Numbered from the stretch's first letter, positions 34,421-44,562 are shown. The stretch is 64,000 nucleotides of DNA from Megascapheus bottae (GCA_024803745.1 JANJXV010000037.1:2169001-2233000), one strand, 5' to 3'. Notes: generated from the sequence alone by a model not told the origin. Numbers and translations: made by a program.

Positions 34421-35159
34421 TCTCCCCATGCCACGTCACATCACCAGTCTCTCGAGAGTCACCATCTTCATGTCCACTTCTCACTCCAGGCATCTCCAAG
34501 AAGGACTAGCTGCCCTCCAAGGACTGCCAACTGACCGTTGAAGCTTGGTGAGAGAAGTTTACACTTTCACCCCCACAGGGGAAAGAAAGAGAACTCCTGG
34601 GGGAACTGGGAATGATCAGGACCCGGGTTGGCCAATCCCCCACTTTGGAATTTACCAAGCAACTACTCTTCTGGAAGCTTCCACCATGAGACCTAGCCAA
34701 CTTGGCAGGAGGACTCTGGGGTGGGGGGTCTGGTGGTCCACTGTGTGTGGTGCTGAGCCAGGGACCAGTGGTGTGGGCCAAGAGGCTTTCTTTGGGCAGA
34801 GGCCTATTCTCTCAGAAGGAGTTGGTGAGAAACATGAGTCTGGTTACTTGGTTGGAGCTGTGGTGGGGACGCTAGCCCTGTGGTGTGTAGATCGTCAGGC
34901 ACATAGATTGTAATAAGGCTGAAGAGTAGCAGCTGCAACAATGGCCTCTTCTAGAAAGGGGGAAGGATCAGGAGGTACTGGGGACAAAAGGAGAGAAAGG
35001 GGACCTCAGAGCTCTGGGGCTCTGTCTCCTCTCCCAGCATCCTCTGCTTTCCTGTTCCTCCATGTCCAGTTTGGGCCAGCTGGAGGTTGGTAGTGGGGGA
35101 CCAAGTGCCTTTGTGCCTTTTCCTACTATGAATCCTAGATTCAGACAAGGGAGAGATCA

Positions 35160-35207
35160 AGGTGGGGGGTGGGAGGAGGAGGGAGGAGGAGGGAGGAAGA
35201 GCAGAGA
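35160..35207. repeat. G-rich GGA repeat
   Basis: GGTGGGGGGTGGGAGGAGGA followed by GGGAGGAGGAGGGAGG. Four G runs fit the G3 plus short-loop rule for a quadruplex on the plus strand. Confidence 0.85.
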
Positions 35208-35744
35208 AGCTAAGGCCCTGCCCATGTGGGGTCACGAGTGGATTTGAGACTCATGCCTTGAATTGCATCATCCCCGGAGAGCATTTAGCTCCTAATTAGC
35301 AGTGTGGAGAAAATTCTTCATGAGCTCCCAGAGGCGCTCAATGATTTGAGGGGGGCAGGGAGTGGATCACCATGGAGTTCCCATCATGGCATGATCCTCG
35401 AAAGCCCTGGAGACAGGGGGGAGAGCCAAGCAGCCAAACAGAGAAGCTTCTCCAGGCACTGTTCCGAGGAGAGGGAGTTGGACCTTGGGGGACCCGAGTT
35501 GGGACAGATGTTTCAGTATAAAAAAAAGGACCCTCAGCAAAAGGGCAGAGTCCCATCAAATCCCTTGCCTGATCTTACAGCACTTAGAAAAGAGAAGTAA
35601 GGAGCATAAAAATCCCTCACTGATGTGGGCTTGCCTGACAGCACAGAAAAGCAAGTCCCGTTATACAAGAGGATTATGCCAGGCGGCGGTGTAGAGATTT
35701 ACATACATCTTTATATAAATGCTTCTATATGTATAGGGTCTCTG

Positions 35745-35858
35745 CTAGAACAGCCGGGCTTGCTTCTTCAATTCATTTCTCTTCCAGAGGGCTAGACGTT
35801 CAAACTCCGAGATGGTCATGCCGAAGACTTGGTAGAACTCTTCCTGGGACAGGTGGCG
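35745..35858 (-). CDS. ABLIM3: ABLIM3 terminal coding exon: villin headpiece core and stop
   Basis: The last coding exon begins after CTCTTCAG and ends with TAG at 35745-35747. It encodes [20 protein letters not shown] then [17 protein letters not shown]. This is the helical headpiece core: Phe residues in EEF and VFGM, the capping Trp in LALW, and the KRNELKK actin-binding patch followed by the C-terminal LF. Compared with human as I recall it there is one conservative change, Asp to Glu in SEFE. The headpiece binds F-actin. Confidence 0.98.
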   Translation of the reverse strand, partial: RHLSQEEFYQVFGMTISEFERLALWKRNELKKQARLF

Positions 35859-36112
35859 CTGAAGAGGGGGGTGAGGAGGGGAGGGAGAGAGAGAACAGAG
35901 GTAGATGAGGGTGGTGGCTAGGGGATAGCAACCGGCTGGCTGGCTCCCTCTCCATGGAGGCGTGCAATAAAGGTGGAGAGAAAGATTTCCTCCCAGTAGC
36001 CTCTGCAGCTGCTCTTTGCCTATGGCCTGGATGGGTTCTGACTGTTATGAATGGTGTAAGACCATCTTATTCCCACTTGGGAGACACAAGTGGTATATCC
36101 AATATTTAGGGT

Positions 36113-36172
36113 ATCTATCTATCTATCTATCTATCATCTATTTGTCTGTCTATTTATCTATCTATTTTTCTG
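36113..36172. repeat. (TCTA)n microsatellite, imperfect
   Basis: About six TCTA units, then a degenerate TCTA/TTTA run. Confidence 0.92.
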
Positions 36173-36393
36173 GTATTATCTCTTGAACTCAGGACCTTAT
36201 GCTCTCAATGATTTGCCTGCTTACAGCTGGTACTTCTGTCATGTGAGCCACCCTTCTAGCTCATCTTTTTGCTGGTAGATTAAAGATGGAGTCTAGTGAA
36301 CTTTTCTGCCCTGGCTGGTTTTGAACTGCCATTTTCTAGGTTCCAGCCTCTTGAGTAGAAAGGCCTGTAGACATTAGTCTCCAATGTCTGGCT
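36173..36393 (-). mobile_element. Old composite SINE
   Basis: TATCTCTTGAACTCAGGACC, CATGTGAGCCACCCTTCTAG and CCTGGCTGGTTTTGAACTGC, diverged. Confidence 0.65.
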
Positions 36394-36470
36394 TCTTAAA
36401 ATCTGGAAGGCTGTCAATGTAAAAAGAAAAATCACTGCTCTCCATTTGTAGAACAACTGGAATGTTCTTT

Positions 36471-36523
36471 CATCTCTGTCTCTCTGTCTCTGTCTCTGTC
36501 TCTATCTCTGTCTCTCTCTCTTT
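36471..36523. repeat. TCTG/TC low-complexity repeat
   Basis: Interleaved TCTCTG and TC units. Confidence 0.9.
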
Positions 36524-36754
36524 CCTATGAAAACAAGTTTATCAGGTAACATGAGCATTGTTCTACATTCCCAGAAAGGCTTGTCAGCTCTCCCTCCCTG
36601 TTTCCCTCTATCCTTCACTCTCTTCTAAGCTCTCTGGTAGGTATTAAACACTGGCAGAGCTTTCAGAGTTAGAAGTACATGCGTTTTAAAATGTAACATG
36701 TTAACAATTGGTGTTGTTGGGTCAAAGGTCGATGAACGTTTATTTCACTACTTT

Positions 36755-36984
36755 CTTCCAGTTTTGGGTCTTGAACTCAGGGTTTCAAGGGCTTATTGGC
36801 TTTTTTTCTTAAGCGTGGTACTCTACCACTTGAGCTACATCTCTACTTCCAGATTTTTGCTGGCTAATTGGGGAGAATAAGAATCTTATAGACTTTCCTT
36901 CTTGGGCTGGCCTCCAACTTCCATTCTCAGATCTCAGCCTCCTGAGTAGCTAGAATTACAGGCGTAAGCTACCAGCACCAGGCT
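36755..36984 (-). mobile_element. Type B SINE
   Basis: TTGGGTCTTGAACTCAGGGT, CTACCACTTGAGCTACATCT and AGAATTACAGGCGTAAGCTA. Confidence 0.85.
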
Positions 36985-37199
36985 AATTTCACTATTCTTG
37001 TAGCTTTTTTTTTTTTGGAAGTCTGAAAATTTTCAAAATGAATTTAAAATCAAGTTCGACAAGAGAAACATATGGTGTACTTCCAGCTGGCACTCTTATT
37101 GGGTTCAATGAATGATTACATAAACTAACTTCATACTTCAGGCCATTTGGTAAAATTTATTATTATTACTATTATTATTAATTTACAATCTCACAACAG

Positions 37200-37340
37200 T
37201 CCTCTAGCTTGTTATCACTGTGAACTAACATTTCAGCAGGCCGACACAGACGTGTAACCTTGAACAAGTAAGTCAATCCCTTTTGAACCTCAGTTTCCTC
37301 TTCTGGAAAATTAGTAGCATGAGTGATCAGGAGGATACAG
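37200..37340 (+). mobile_element. MIR fragment
   Basis: GTAACCTTGAACAAGTAAGT, CAATCCCTTTTGAACCTCAG and TTTCCTCTTCTGGAAAAT match the MIR core. Confidence 0.7.
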
Positions 37341-37429
37341 CCATTAGACAGCAGTTGCCATGTGGCTGAAGAGCTTATGCTTTTCAATGCCGTCACTTGG
37401 GGTGTTCTGGTCCACATTTCCTTTGCTGT

Positions 37430-38060
37430 CACCTCCTCCTCCTCCTCTCTGCTCATATGACCTCAGACTCATTTCCCTCTTGCTGGCTTCAAACACATGA
37501 AGTTTCCTCCTGCATCAAGCCCTTTGCACTGCTGTTCCCTATGTTCGGATTGTTGTTATTTCTTAGGAAAGAGTGGCCAATTCCCTCCTGAACTTCAAAT
37601 CTTTGTCATATAGTGGTTGAGACCTGCTCTAGTAGCTCATTTAAAACTGCCACTTGCTCCTCCCTGGAATTCCCAGTCCTTCTCTCTTTTACCTTTTTGT
37701 TGTTCATGGGACTTGAACTCAGGCCCCAAGTTATGTCCCTGAGCTCTTTTTGTTCAAGGCTAGCACTCTATCACTTTGAGCCACAGCACCACTTCCAGTT
37801 TTCTGGTGGTTAATAGGAGATATGAGTTTCACAGACTTTACTGCCTGGGAAATTGTGCTCCTCAGATTTCAGCCTTGTGAGGAGCTAGGATTGTAGGTGT
37901 GAGCCACCAGCACCTGGCTTCTTTTACCTTTTTGTGAGCTCTTATTACTTATCACCTTAACTACTGACAATGTCTGTTCTTTGCTTGTGTCCAGTATCTA
38001 TCTGCTCACATATGAGCAGCACTCCTGTTATATTTGATATGATGTAGGAACCTACTTAGT
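37430..38060 (+). mobile_element. L2 fragment split by a SINE
   Basis: CATCAAGCCCTTTGCACTGC, TGTTCCCTATGTTCGGATTG and AATTCCCTCCTGAACTTCAA are L2 3' region; it resumes after 37936. Confidence 0.65.
37701..37919 (-). mobile_element. Type B SINE with 16-bp target-site duplication
   Basis: TCTTTTACCTTTTTGT at 37685-37700 is repeated exactly at 37920-37935. The copy runs from GTTCATGGGACTTGAACTC to GTGTGAGCCACCAGCACC. Confidence 0.93.
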
Positions 38061-38077
38061 ATATAATGAACTTGTGT

Positions 38078-38440
38078 GTGTGTGTGCTGGTACTGGTGTT
38101 TGAACTTAGGACTTAGGCATCACTCCTTAGCTTTTCCATTCATGGATGATGCTCTACCTCTTGAACCACAGCTCTACTTCTGGCGTTTAAAAATTTTTAT
38201 TTTATTGTCGGGATAATGTATCGAGGGGCTGCAGTTACGTCCATCAGGTAGTAGGTATGTTACTTCTAGCACATGGATACCCCTTCCCATGTTTTTGTTC
38301 CCATTTCCCTCCCCCCAGCTTCTGGCTTTTTGATGGTTAATTGGAGCTAAGAGTTTCATGGACTTGTTTGCCTGGGCTAGATTCAAACTCCGATTGTCAG
38401 ATCTCAGCTAAGATTACAGATGTGAGCCACTGGTGTTCGG
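38078..38440 (-). mobile_element. Type B SINE split by an L1 scrap
   Basis: SINE parts lie at 38078-38184 and 38327-38440. The insert 38185-38318 is an L1 3' end, minus sense (GGTATGTTACTTCTAGCACA, then a C-rich run). CTTCTGGC at 38177-38184 recurs at 38319-38326. Confidence 0.88.
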
Positions 38441-39735
38441 CCTATAATAGACTTTGGATGAATTAATATTTGTACTCTTGAGGATGAAGTCAGGATCCTG
38501 AATTGGACAGAGGCTAGGACAGGGTTCCTAGCCCCGTGGCCTCAGCCCTACATTTCAGACATTTCAGGAAACAGGGATGTGTGCTCCTTCCTCAGACTGA
38601 GCTCTCCTTAACTACCGTGGGGGTTCTGTGCTCAGAGGCTCCCTGGAGGATTCTGATGCTCAGGAAATGTGAGCTCCTGGACCTGAGCATCTAGGGAGCC
38701 TGGAGACGTTTGCTGGTTTATGGGGGCTCCAAGGAGCCGCCCAGGAGCTGTCCCCTTCAGCACTGGTTGCCCCCTCCGGACAGAGAAAGGAGGCCTTGGT
38801 TGTAGACATTCTCAGGCTGCTAACCCAGTGTGCCAGCACTGGAAAGCCTCACAGAAGGCCCACTTACCACCGTCCCCCCTTTCTGCTCTGCCTCGGCATC
38901 CGTTCATGGGGGTTCACATGCTCTTCTGAGGGACCACAGAGCTTTCTGTACTCCATCCACAAACTTTCCCTGACATCTCTCTCAGCTCAGGCTTTGTGAT
39001 GAGGCCCTGAGGAAACTCAGGGCCAGGCAGAGGAATCTGAATCGAATGGGAGCCAGAGGTGCTCCCGCTCCACCCTGGACAGATGTGAGGAAGGAGGAAC
39101 AGGTGGGTGGTCGTCCTGGGGGAGGACTAGAGGAGGGTTTAGGGTCCAGCCCTGGGCCCTAAGATGGGAGGGAGCCTTTTCACAGGATGGGAAGAGTATA
39201 TTCCAAGGCGGAGGAGAGGCAGGAATGAAACAGCACAGGAAGAGGCAACCAAGAAGCAAGCAGGGGATGGCACTTCTTGCCAAGTGACCTGTACTATTCC
39301 AAGGCTGATGCCCTTCCCAGACCTACCTCTATCCCTTCGTCCATGCCATTTCCACCATCACCATTCTTCCTCTGCCTCTCCATCCATCCAGACCCTCCCC
39401 GCCTTCTAAGTCCACCCAGTCCCTCCTCCTGCAAGCTTGCATCAACCGACCCAGGCCTTCATGGGGTTCTCTGAAGAACAGCAATCTAATGACCACTGAG
39501 TGCCTCATATTTGGTCTATCGCCATCCCCTGAGGCTGGTGACCACAGGTGTCAAATGGGTTGAAGAAGAGGCAACTCTGAACAGGCTGGGTATCAGAAAC
39601 TGGTTCAAACCTCTGCCTTTTCACTGAGCCACGGAACCTGAGTCATTCATTTAGTCCGTCCCTCCTGAGCTCCGTTGGGCCAGGCAATTTTAGAACTGTC
39701 CAACCCAAAGCAGGAGCTTGGTGTTCCAGCCTTAC

Positions 39736-39816
39736 CTCTAAGCGGGTCCGGTCTACATCCTTGGGCAGTCGGTTTCTTCCTCTTGTGGTCACCAGCAACA
39801 GTTCATAAGGGTAAAT
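39736..39816 (-). CDS. ABLIM3: ABLIM3 coding exon 15 of window: N-terminal half of villin headpiece
   Basis: An 81-nt exon, phase 0 to 0, from CCTTAG to GTAAGG. It encodes IYPYELLLVTTRGRNRLPKD then VDRTRLE. YPYEELL-like and VDRTRLE are the conserved first subdomain of the villin headpiece (YP..L and VD...LE). The exon boundary falls between the two headpiece subdomains. Confidence 0.97.
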
Positions 39817-40320
39817 CTAAGGAGAAGGGGGGAGGTACATTTCTAGCTTGGGCAAGGCTGGTGGGCTTGTGTTTTGTAGCCATATTTTGGCTCCTTTTTC
39901 TTTTATTCTTCAAAGAACCAAAGATTAAATCTGGAGGGAAGGCTGGGCCAACCCTTCGGTTGCCTAGCAACTCAGGATGCCCTAAGGCCCCTTCTCCCCA
40001 AAGGCAAGTTCCACAGACTCTCCCAATATTACTGAGGTTAAACATATGACATTTAGCACTAATGTGGGCAGAGGGCCTCTTGACTGCAGGTGTCTAGTAT
40101 TGATGGCTGGAAAGCCACTGGAGTCTTTGGGGGAAGGGTCAGATTTAATAGTTTGGAGACCCAGGACAGGATTCAGGAGAAAGTCAGCCAAAGAGGGGCA
40201 GGAAATGTTATTTATGGAAAGTTATTAATTCCATGCTTTTTCTCTGCATGCACGATCTTGCCATTCTCTTACTGGTCCCCAAGGCAGTGGTCCCCAGAAT
40301 CCCGGAGACATGTCCTTTAC
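39817..40320 (-). other. ABLIM3: ABLIM3 intron between microexon and exon 15
   Basis: A 504-bp intron with no repeat seen. It has a clear polypyrimidine tract before exon 15 (CCCCCCTTCTCCTTAG). Confidence 0.9.
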
Positions 40321-40328
40321 CTTGTACT
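40321..40328 (-). CDS. ABLIM3: ABLIM3 microexon, 8 nt (coding exon 14 of window)
   Basis: The eight bases AGTACAAG are flanked by a good acceptor (TCTCTGCAG) and donor (GTAAAG). They complete Glu and add Tyr-Lys, joining WGMR to IYPYELL as WGMREYKIYPYELL. Without them the previous exon (ending at phase 1) cannot join the next (starting at phase 0), so the frame demands an 8-nt or equivalent insert here. EYK at this point matches ABLIM3 as remembered. Confidence 0.93.
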
Positions 40329-40552
40329 CTGCAGAGAGAAAAGAAACACATGCCAAGTACCATCACTACACTGTACTCTGTCTTAGTCTCTGCTGGGTCT
40401 GACACCACACAGCTGGAGACCACACACTGCAGAGGGCAGTCCAGGCTAATGTGTCAGAACCACAGGGGCCGGAGATGGGATTGAGCTGCTACTGAGATGG
40501 TTTGAGGAGAAAAGAAGCTTTTTGAGATATTTGGAATAGAAATGAGAAGCAT

Positions 40553-40776
40553 TAGGCATCAGTGGCTCATGTACATAATCCTAGCTACCCAAGAGACAGA
40601 GATTTGCAGAATGAAGTTCAAAGCCATCTTGAGCAGGAAACTCTGAAATCCACATCTTAATTAGCAAAAAGCGAAAGATGGAGCTGTGGCTCAAGTGGTA
40701 AAACTCTAGCCTGGAGTGAAAAGTTGAAGGCATCGTGCCCAGGACCTTAATTTAAGTCCTAGGATGAGCACGTGCA
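40553..40776 (+). mobile_element. Type B SINE
   Basis: AGTGGCTCATGTACATAATC and GAGCTGTGGCTCAAGTGGTA; the tail leads into the CA repeat. Confidence 0.82.
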
Positions 40777-40782
40777 CACGTG

Positions 40783-40785
<3 letters not shown>
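40766..40785. promoter_or_regulatory. Inverted repeat holding two CACGTG E-boxes
   Basis: GAGCACGTG and CACGTGCTC are perfect inverted arms around CA. E-boxes at 40769-40774 and 40777-40782. Function is not implied. Confidence 0.6.

Positions 40786-40827
<42 letters not shown>
40786..40827. repeat. (CA)n microsatellite
   Basis: About 21 CA units. Confidence 0.97.
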
Positions 40828-40829
<2 letters not shown>

Positions 40830-41395
40830 AGAGAATCGAAGACTGGCAGCCATACACATAATTTTTGTATATTGTACATAAGGGGATTTGTTCTAGATCG
40901 CATTTGGAACCCTTTCTTCCTCCAAGGTTTGTCTGTAGCCTCTCCTGCCTGGGCCTCTAAGAGAAGCCGGTAGAAGCTGGCGTGAGAGCTTCTTTGGCAC
41001 ACAACATGAAGCTCATGGAAAATTTTCTGGGAACAATGTGCATTTGGCTCCGAGTGTTTCCCTCCACCGGGGCTGACCAGGCGTTCTAGCTCGGCAGTAC
41101 GGGGTGATCAGCATTCTGTGCTGATCTGGGAACCCAGATGGGACAGATGGCCTGGACAGCACCCAAGGCTGGGGGACTTGAGAGGCTGAGGGAGGAGCAG
41201 GGGAAAGGAGGAAGTGGAAGGGAATGGGAATGGGTATTCAGGATTTGGACAGAGGCCAGTGCTGGGAACTGGATTTGTAGTAATGGTTTGCCAGAGGTCA
41301 AGTTTGTCCCAGTCTGGAGTGGGGTGGTGAAGTCTCAGGAGGGCCCTCTCCCTGCAGCCCCAGTCCCCTCACCTCCCAACCCGCCTTCCACTCAC

Positions 41396-41456
41396 CTCGC
41401 ATGCCCCAGTTGACTGCGTTCATGCTGTCATAATGGAAGAGGTCTGCGCTGGGTGT
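41396..41456 (-). CDS. ABLIM3: ABLIM3 coding exon 13 of window
   Basis: A 61-nt exon from CTACAG to GTGAGT, phase 0 to 1. It encodes TPSADLFHYDSMNAVNWGMR and donates one base to a Glu codon completed by the 8-nt exon that follows. The segment lies just before the headpiece. Exons 13 and 14 together are 69 nt, so the pair is frame-neutral although neither is alone. Confidence 0.96.
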
Positions 41457-41639
41457 CTGTAGGGGAGGGAGAGAGAGCCAGGAGGGTCTGGATAGGGCTC
41501 ACTTCTGCCTTCCAGTAGCATTCTCTCATCGCTAAATCATGGACTAGGGTTGTTGGGGTGTGTGGCCCTCTGAGCAGCCTGTCTCAAGTTAGGGATGTTG
41601 AATTCACTGGCATCCATGCACACCCATTCCCAGTATATC

Positions 41640-41965
41640 CTAGGCACTCTGTGTATATGCATTTATGAATGTCATCTCCTGCATTCTTTCACTGCTTACA
41701 CACCTGCCTTCCTGTGACAGTGCTACTCAACATTATAAATTGCTTCCTCTACAAACTCTCCATCCTCTTAGCCATAGATTATATATATTCCTATCTTGAA
41801 ACATTCTATATAACTAGATTAGTTTCTTATTTACTACACACATTGTTTTTCCCTATCAGAATATCAGCTCCAGGGGGTAAGGGTTTGGCATTTGCCACTG
41901 ATTGCTTGTAGAACCTCTCATGTCGAAGAGAGGCTCAACAAATGTGCTGAATGAATTGGCGTTTA
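41640..41965 (+). mobile_element. L2 3' end
   Basis: CAGAATATCAGCTCCAGGGG and GAGGCTCAACAAATGTGCTG with AATGAATT match the typical L2 terminus. Confidence 0.65.
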
Positions 41966-42299
41966 GTCTACAAGGGGTCCTCCCTACACCAAGATTTTCA
42001 GAGCCATTGCTCTGCAGTGGGGCTCTGTCTTAAGACTAACTCAAAGTAGATCTGCAGCTTCCATGTGGGCCTCCAAAACATCCCATTAGACATCAGAGTA
42101 GAATTGCAGGGCACAACTACTGAGCCCTCTTTAGTGTTGACCCAGGGTACAGAGCCCGGATGACGTCCCTCTCTAGCTTCATGCCCTTACTCTTGGTCAC
42201 ACATGCCCTCTCTGTCCAGAAACTTAAGAGCCTGTGCTTCCGTGTATCTGGATGCAGATTTCAGAGAAGTGAGGCTCTCTCCCCACACCCAGGGCTACG

Positions 42300-42510
42300 T
42301 GGAAGTTCACCCCTTTCTGACCTCTCTTCCCCTGGCTTTATGGCTTTATTTTCCACATTAAGCACTTGCAACTTGCTGACTTCCTATCCCATTTTCTTGT
42401 TATTTTCTGTCTCCACTAGAATGGGAGCTCTGCCAAAGTGGCTTCACTCACTGCAGGATCTCCTGCGCCGGAGGAGTGATTGGTACTTAGTAGTTGTACA
42501 GTAAGCCAAC
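42300..42510 (+). mobile_element. L2 3' end
   Basis: CTGTCTCCACTAGAATGGGA, GCTCTGCCAAAGTGGCTTCA and TTGGTACTTAGTAGTTGTAC match L2 in order. Confidence 0.6.
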
Positions 42511-43076
42511 ACCTAGCTCAGTGTCTTGTTAGCCAAAGGTCAGCCTGTGCAATTAGACATGCCCCCACTTCCTTTCAGCCTGTAAGCCAGATCTCTACTT
42601 CCATGACTGTGTATGTAACAGGCTCTATACCTGAAAGTTGGGGAGACAATATGTCATGTTAGAGGCCATTGGCGGGTGACAGTCAGGTGCCGACTGCTGG
42701 CTTGGCCATCAGGCCTGTCTCTATCATGAATTGAATGGGAATGTAACTCATTGTTATTCCTCTGTCCTCCCTAATAGATTTTCATTAGTGATTACCTCCA
42801 TTGCGCTGTGACGGTAGCATGAGTTGATGCAGTAAAGCCGGTATGTGACACAGAGTTCTTGACCACTTTGTGCCAGTTTTCCCAGCCCCTGCCCCACCGT
42901 TCCTCTTCACACAGGGGTCACAGGGAAAGGTCACACTGCCTTTGGCTCCTTCTAGCTAACCACATCTAGCCCTCAAGCCTTTCCTCAAGGTTCACCCAAA
43001 GTGGTCATCCGAGTACTAAGTTGACTGTTAGTATTTTTTTTTGCTGGGGGGAAGGTCCTCAGCATAGCCCTCTTAC

Positions 43077-43135
43077 CCGGTGCAGCCCGTTTCTCCTGTA
43101 GGCAGGCAAGGAGGCAGATTTGGAGATTAGGGGAT
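43077..43135 (-). CDS. ABLIM3: ABLIM3 coding exon 12 of window
   Basis: A 59-nt exon from TTTCAG to GTAAGA, phase 1 to 0. It encodes PLISKSASLPAYRRNGLHR. The SASLPxYxRNGLHR motif is shared with ABLIM1 and ABLIM2 and confirms the frame. The acceptor has a purine-containing upstream tract (TTTCTTCTTTTCAG), still of normal strength. Confidence 0.97.
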
Positions 43136-43649
43136 CTGAAAAGAAGAAACCAAAGCAGTTACCAGGAGCCCCAAGCCAGGGTTTGCATGCCCTGGAAGGC
43201 CTCTGCCTCCAAGTGGCCCCCATATTCCCAATCTAGTGGGAGAGCACTGGAGTCAGGGACCCCAGTTCTTTCTGATCTGATACTTGAACATCTCAGGGGG
43301 CCTCGCCCTGGCACAGTGCTTAGAGGCACCTGTTCACACACTGTTCTATCCACCCGCCCTCCTGTGGTGGATATCTCTGATCTGGCCTCCGGGTAACTTT
43401 GGACAAAGGCTCTGGATTTGAAGTTGAGCTCAGAGCCAGACAGGCGTAATTTCAAGTAGTAGAAGGGGCATTATGTTTCTAGAACTCCCAACGAAGGCCC
43501 ACAATCTGGGAACTACAATGGGTAGACTGGACTGAGACAGCTACACAGAGTTGTCTCAGAGACATGAGCACTAGGAAAACAGCAAGTGAGGTGGCCCTGT
43601 CCTCACAGGATGTGACAGCCTGAAGGGGAGACAGGTAGGGAGAACTTAC
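43136..43649 (-). other. ABLIM3: ABLIM3 intron between exons 11 and 12
   Basis: A 514-bp intron with no recognised repeat or extra exon. Confidence 0.9.
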
Positions 43650-43679
43650 CACTGTCAGCCAGGTAGTGAGAACGTGGGG
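43650..43679 (-). CDS. ABLIM3: ABLIM3 coding exon 11 of window: 30-nt exon
   Basis: A 30-nt exon, phase 1 to 1, with acceptor TTGCAG and donor GTAAGT. It encodes PRSHYLADS between split Ser and Asp codons, giving NGSPRSHYLADSDPLIS after splicing. Both splice sites are strong. It is frame-neutral, so an isoform without it would lack ten residues. Confidence 0.95.
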
Positions 43680-44044
43680 CTGCAAGAGAAAAGGGAAGAC
43701 AGCTCATGGGGACAAAGAGATATGGCTCCCAGCCATTCTGGGAGAAGAGGTCTCCTTTGGCATCTCCCCCTCCCTACCCAGGGGGCATCAGAGCATTCCA
43801 TCCTCCCTCTCCTGTTTGTGTTCCAGTCCAGCACCTGATGCAGGGCCAGTACTCTGGGAGATTTGTCAAAGATAATGGAACAGAACTGACCCCTCTTCCC
43901 CAGTTCAGGGATGGATTGCAAAGCCTTGCACATGCTAGGCATGTGTTGTATCACTGGGCTACACAGTCTTAGTACAGAGCCTAGAGCCAGATGTGGAAAA
44001 CAACGGCCTTCAGTGGTCAGATGGAGAATCTGACTCAAGAGCTC

Positions 44045-44130
44045 ATCCTGTCCCTATCACTAGTAGATACCTAAGCTTAGGCCAATTGATTAATTATAGT
44101 TCCACTTTCTCATCTGTAAAACAATGTCTC
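44045..44130 (+). mobile_element. MIR fragment
   Basis: CTTAGGCCAATTGATTAATT, then CCACTTTCTCATCTGTAAAA. Confidence 0.55.
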
Positions 44131-44134
44131 CATC

Positions 44135-44353
44135 TGGGCACTAGTGGCTCACACCTGTAATCCTAGTTATGCAGGAGTTGGAGTTCTGAGGAGCTCAGTT
44201 GGAAGTCAGATCAGGCAGGGAAGTCTGTGAGCCTCTAATCTCTAATTAACCAGCAAAAGACAGAAGTGGAGATGTTTCAAGTGCTAAAGCACCAGCCTTA
44301 AGAAGAAAAAGCTCAAGAAAAGTACCCTGATCCCGAGTTCAAAACCTAGTACT
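44135..44353 (+). mobile_element. Type B SINE
   Basis: GGGCACTAGTGGCTCACACC to CCGAGTTCAAAACCTAGTAC, plus sense (antisense to ABLIM3). Confidence 0.82.
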
Positions 44354-44562
44354 GGCCGGGAGTTTGGCCTAGTGGTTAAAGTGCTTGCCTTGCATGCATG
44401 AAGACCCGGGTTCGATTCCTCGGTACCACATACATAGAAAAAAGCCAGAGGTGGTGCTGAGGCTCAAGTGGTAGAGCTCTAGCCTTGAGAAAATCCAAGG
44501 ACAGTGCTCAGGCCCTGAGCTCAAGCCCTGGACTGGCAAAACAAAACAAAAAAAAACAAAAA
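44354..44562 (+). mobile_element. Type A SINE with 13-bp target-site duplication
   Basis: Box B CGGGTTCGATTCCTCGG is intact. AAAACCTAGTACT at 44341-44353 recurs at 44563-44575. It inserted into the tail of the preceding type B copy. Confidence 0.94.

Larger units (their letters stand above)
33250..35744 (-). other. ABLIM3: Probable ABLIM3 3'UTR
   Basis: The stretch follows the stop codon with no further splice need. The first clear AATAAA on the minus strand is at 33274-33269, giving a UTR near 2.5 kb, close to what I recall for mammalian ABLIM3 (about 2 kb). It contains a type B SINE at its far end, an L2-like stretch at 34080-34420, and a C-rich (minus strand) run opposite the G-rich tract at 35160-35207. 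The far boundary is uncertain. Confidence 0.5.
35859..39735 (-). other. ABLIM3: ABLIM3 intron before terminal exon
   Basis: A 3.9-kb intron holding a TCTA tract, three SINEs, an L2 element split by one of them, a MIR and an L1 scrap nested in a SINE. The part from 38450 to 39735 shows no repeat or exon that I recognise. Confidence 0.9.
40329..41395 (-). other. ABLIM3: ABLIM3 intron between exon 13 and the microexon
   Basis: A 1.07-kb intron containing a type B SINE, a CA repeat and a twin E-box palindrome in the SINE tail. The remaining 500 bp shows nothing recognisable. Confidence 0.9.
41457..43076 (-). other. ABLIM3: ABLIM3 intron between exons 12 and 13
   Basis: A 1.6-kb intron free of SINEs and carrying two L2-like fragments (41640-41965 and 42300-42510). 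The part 42520-43076 shows nothing I recognise. Confidence 0.9.

Noticed and set aside
33992..34534. 180-codon plus-strand frame
   Set aside because: It runs antisense through the ABLIM3 3'UTR over an L2-like pyrimidine-rich stretch, with no domain. Chance is likelier.
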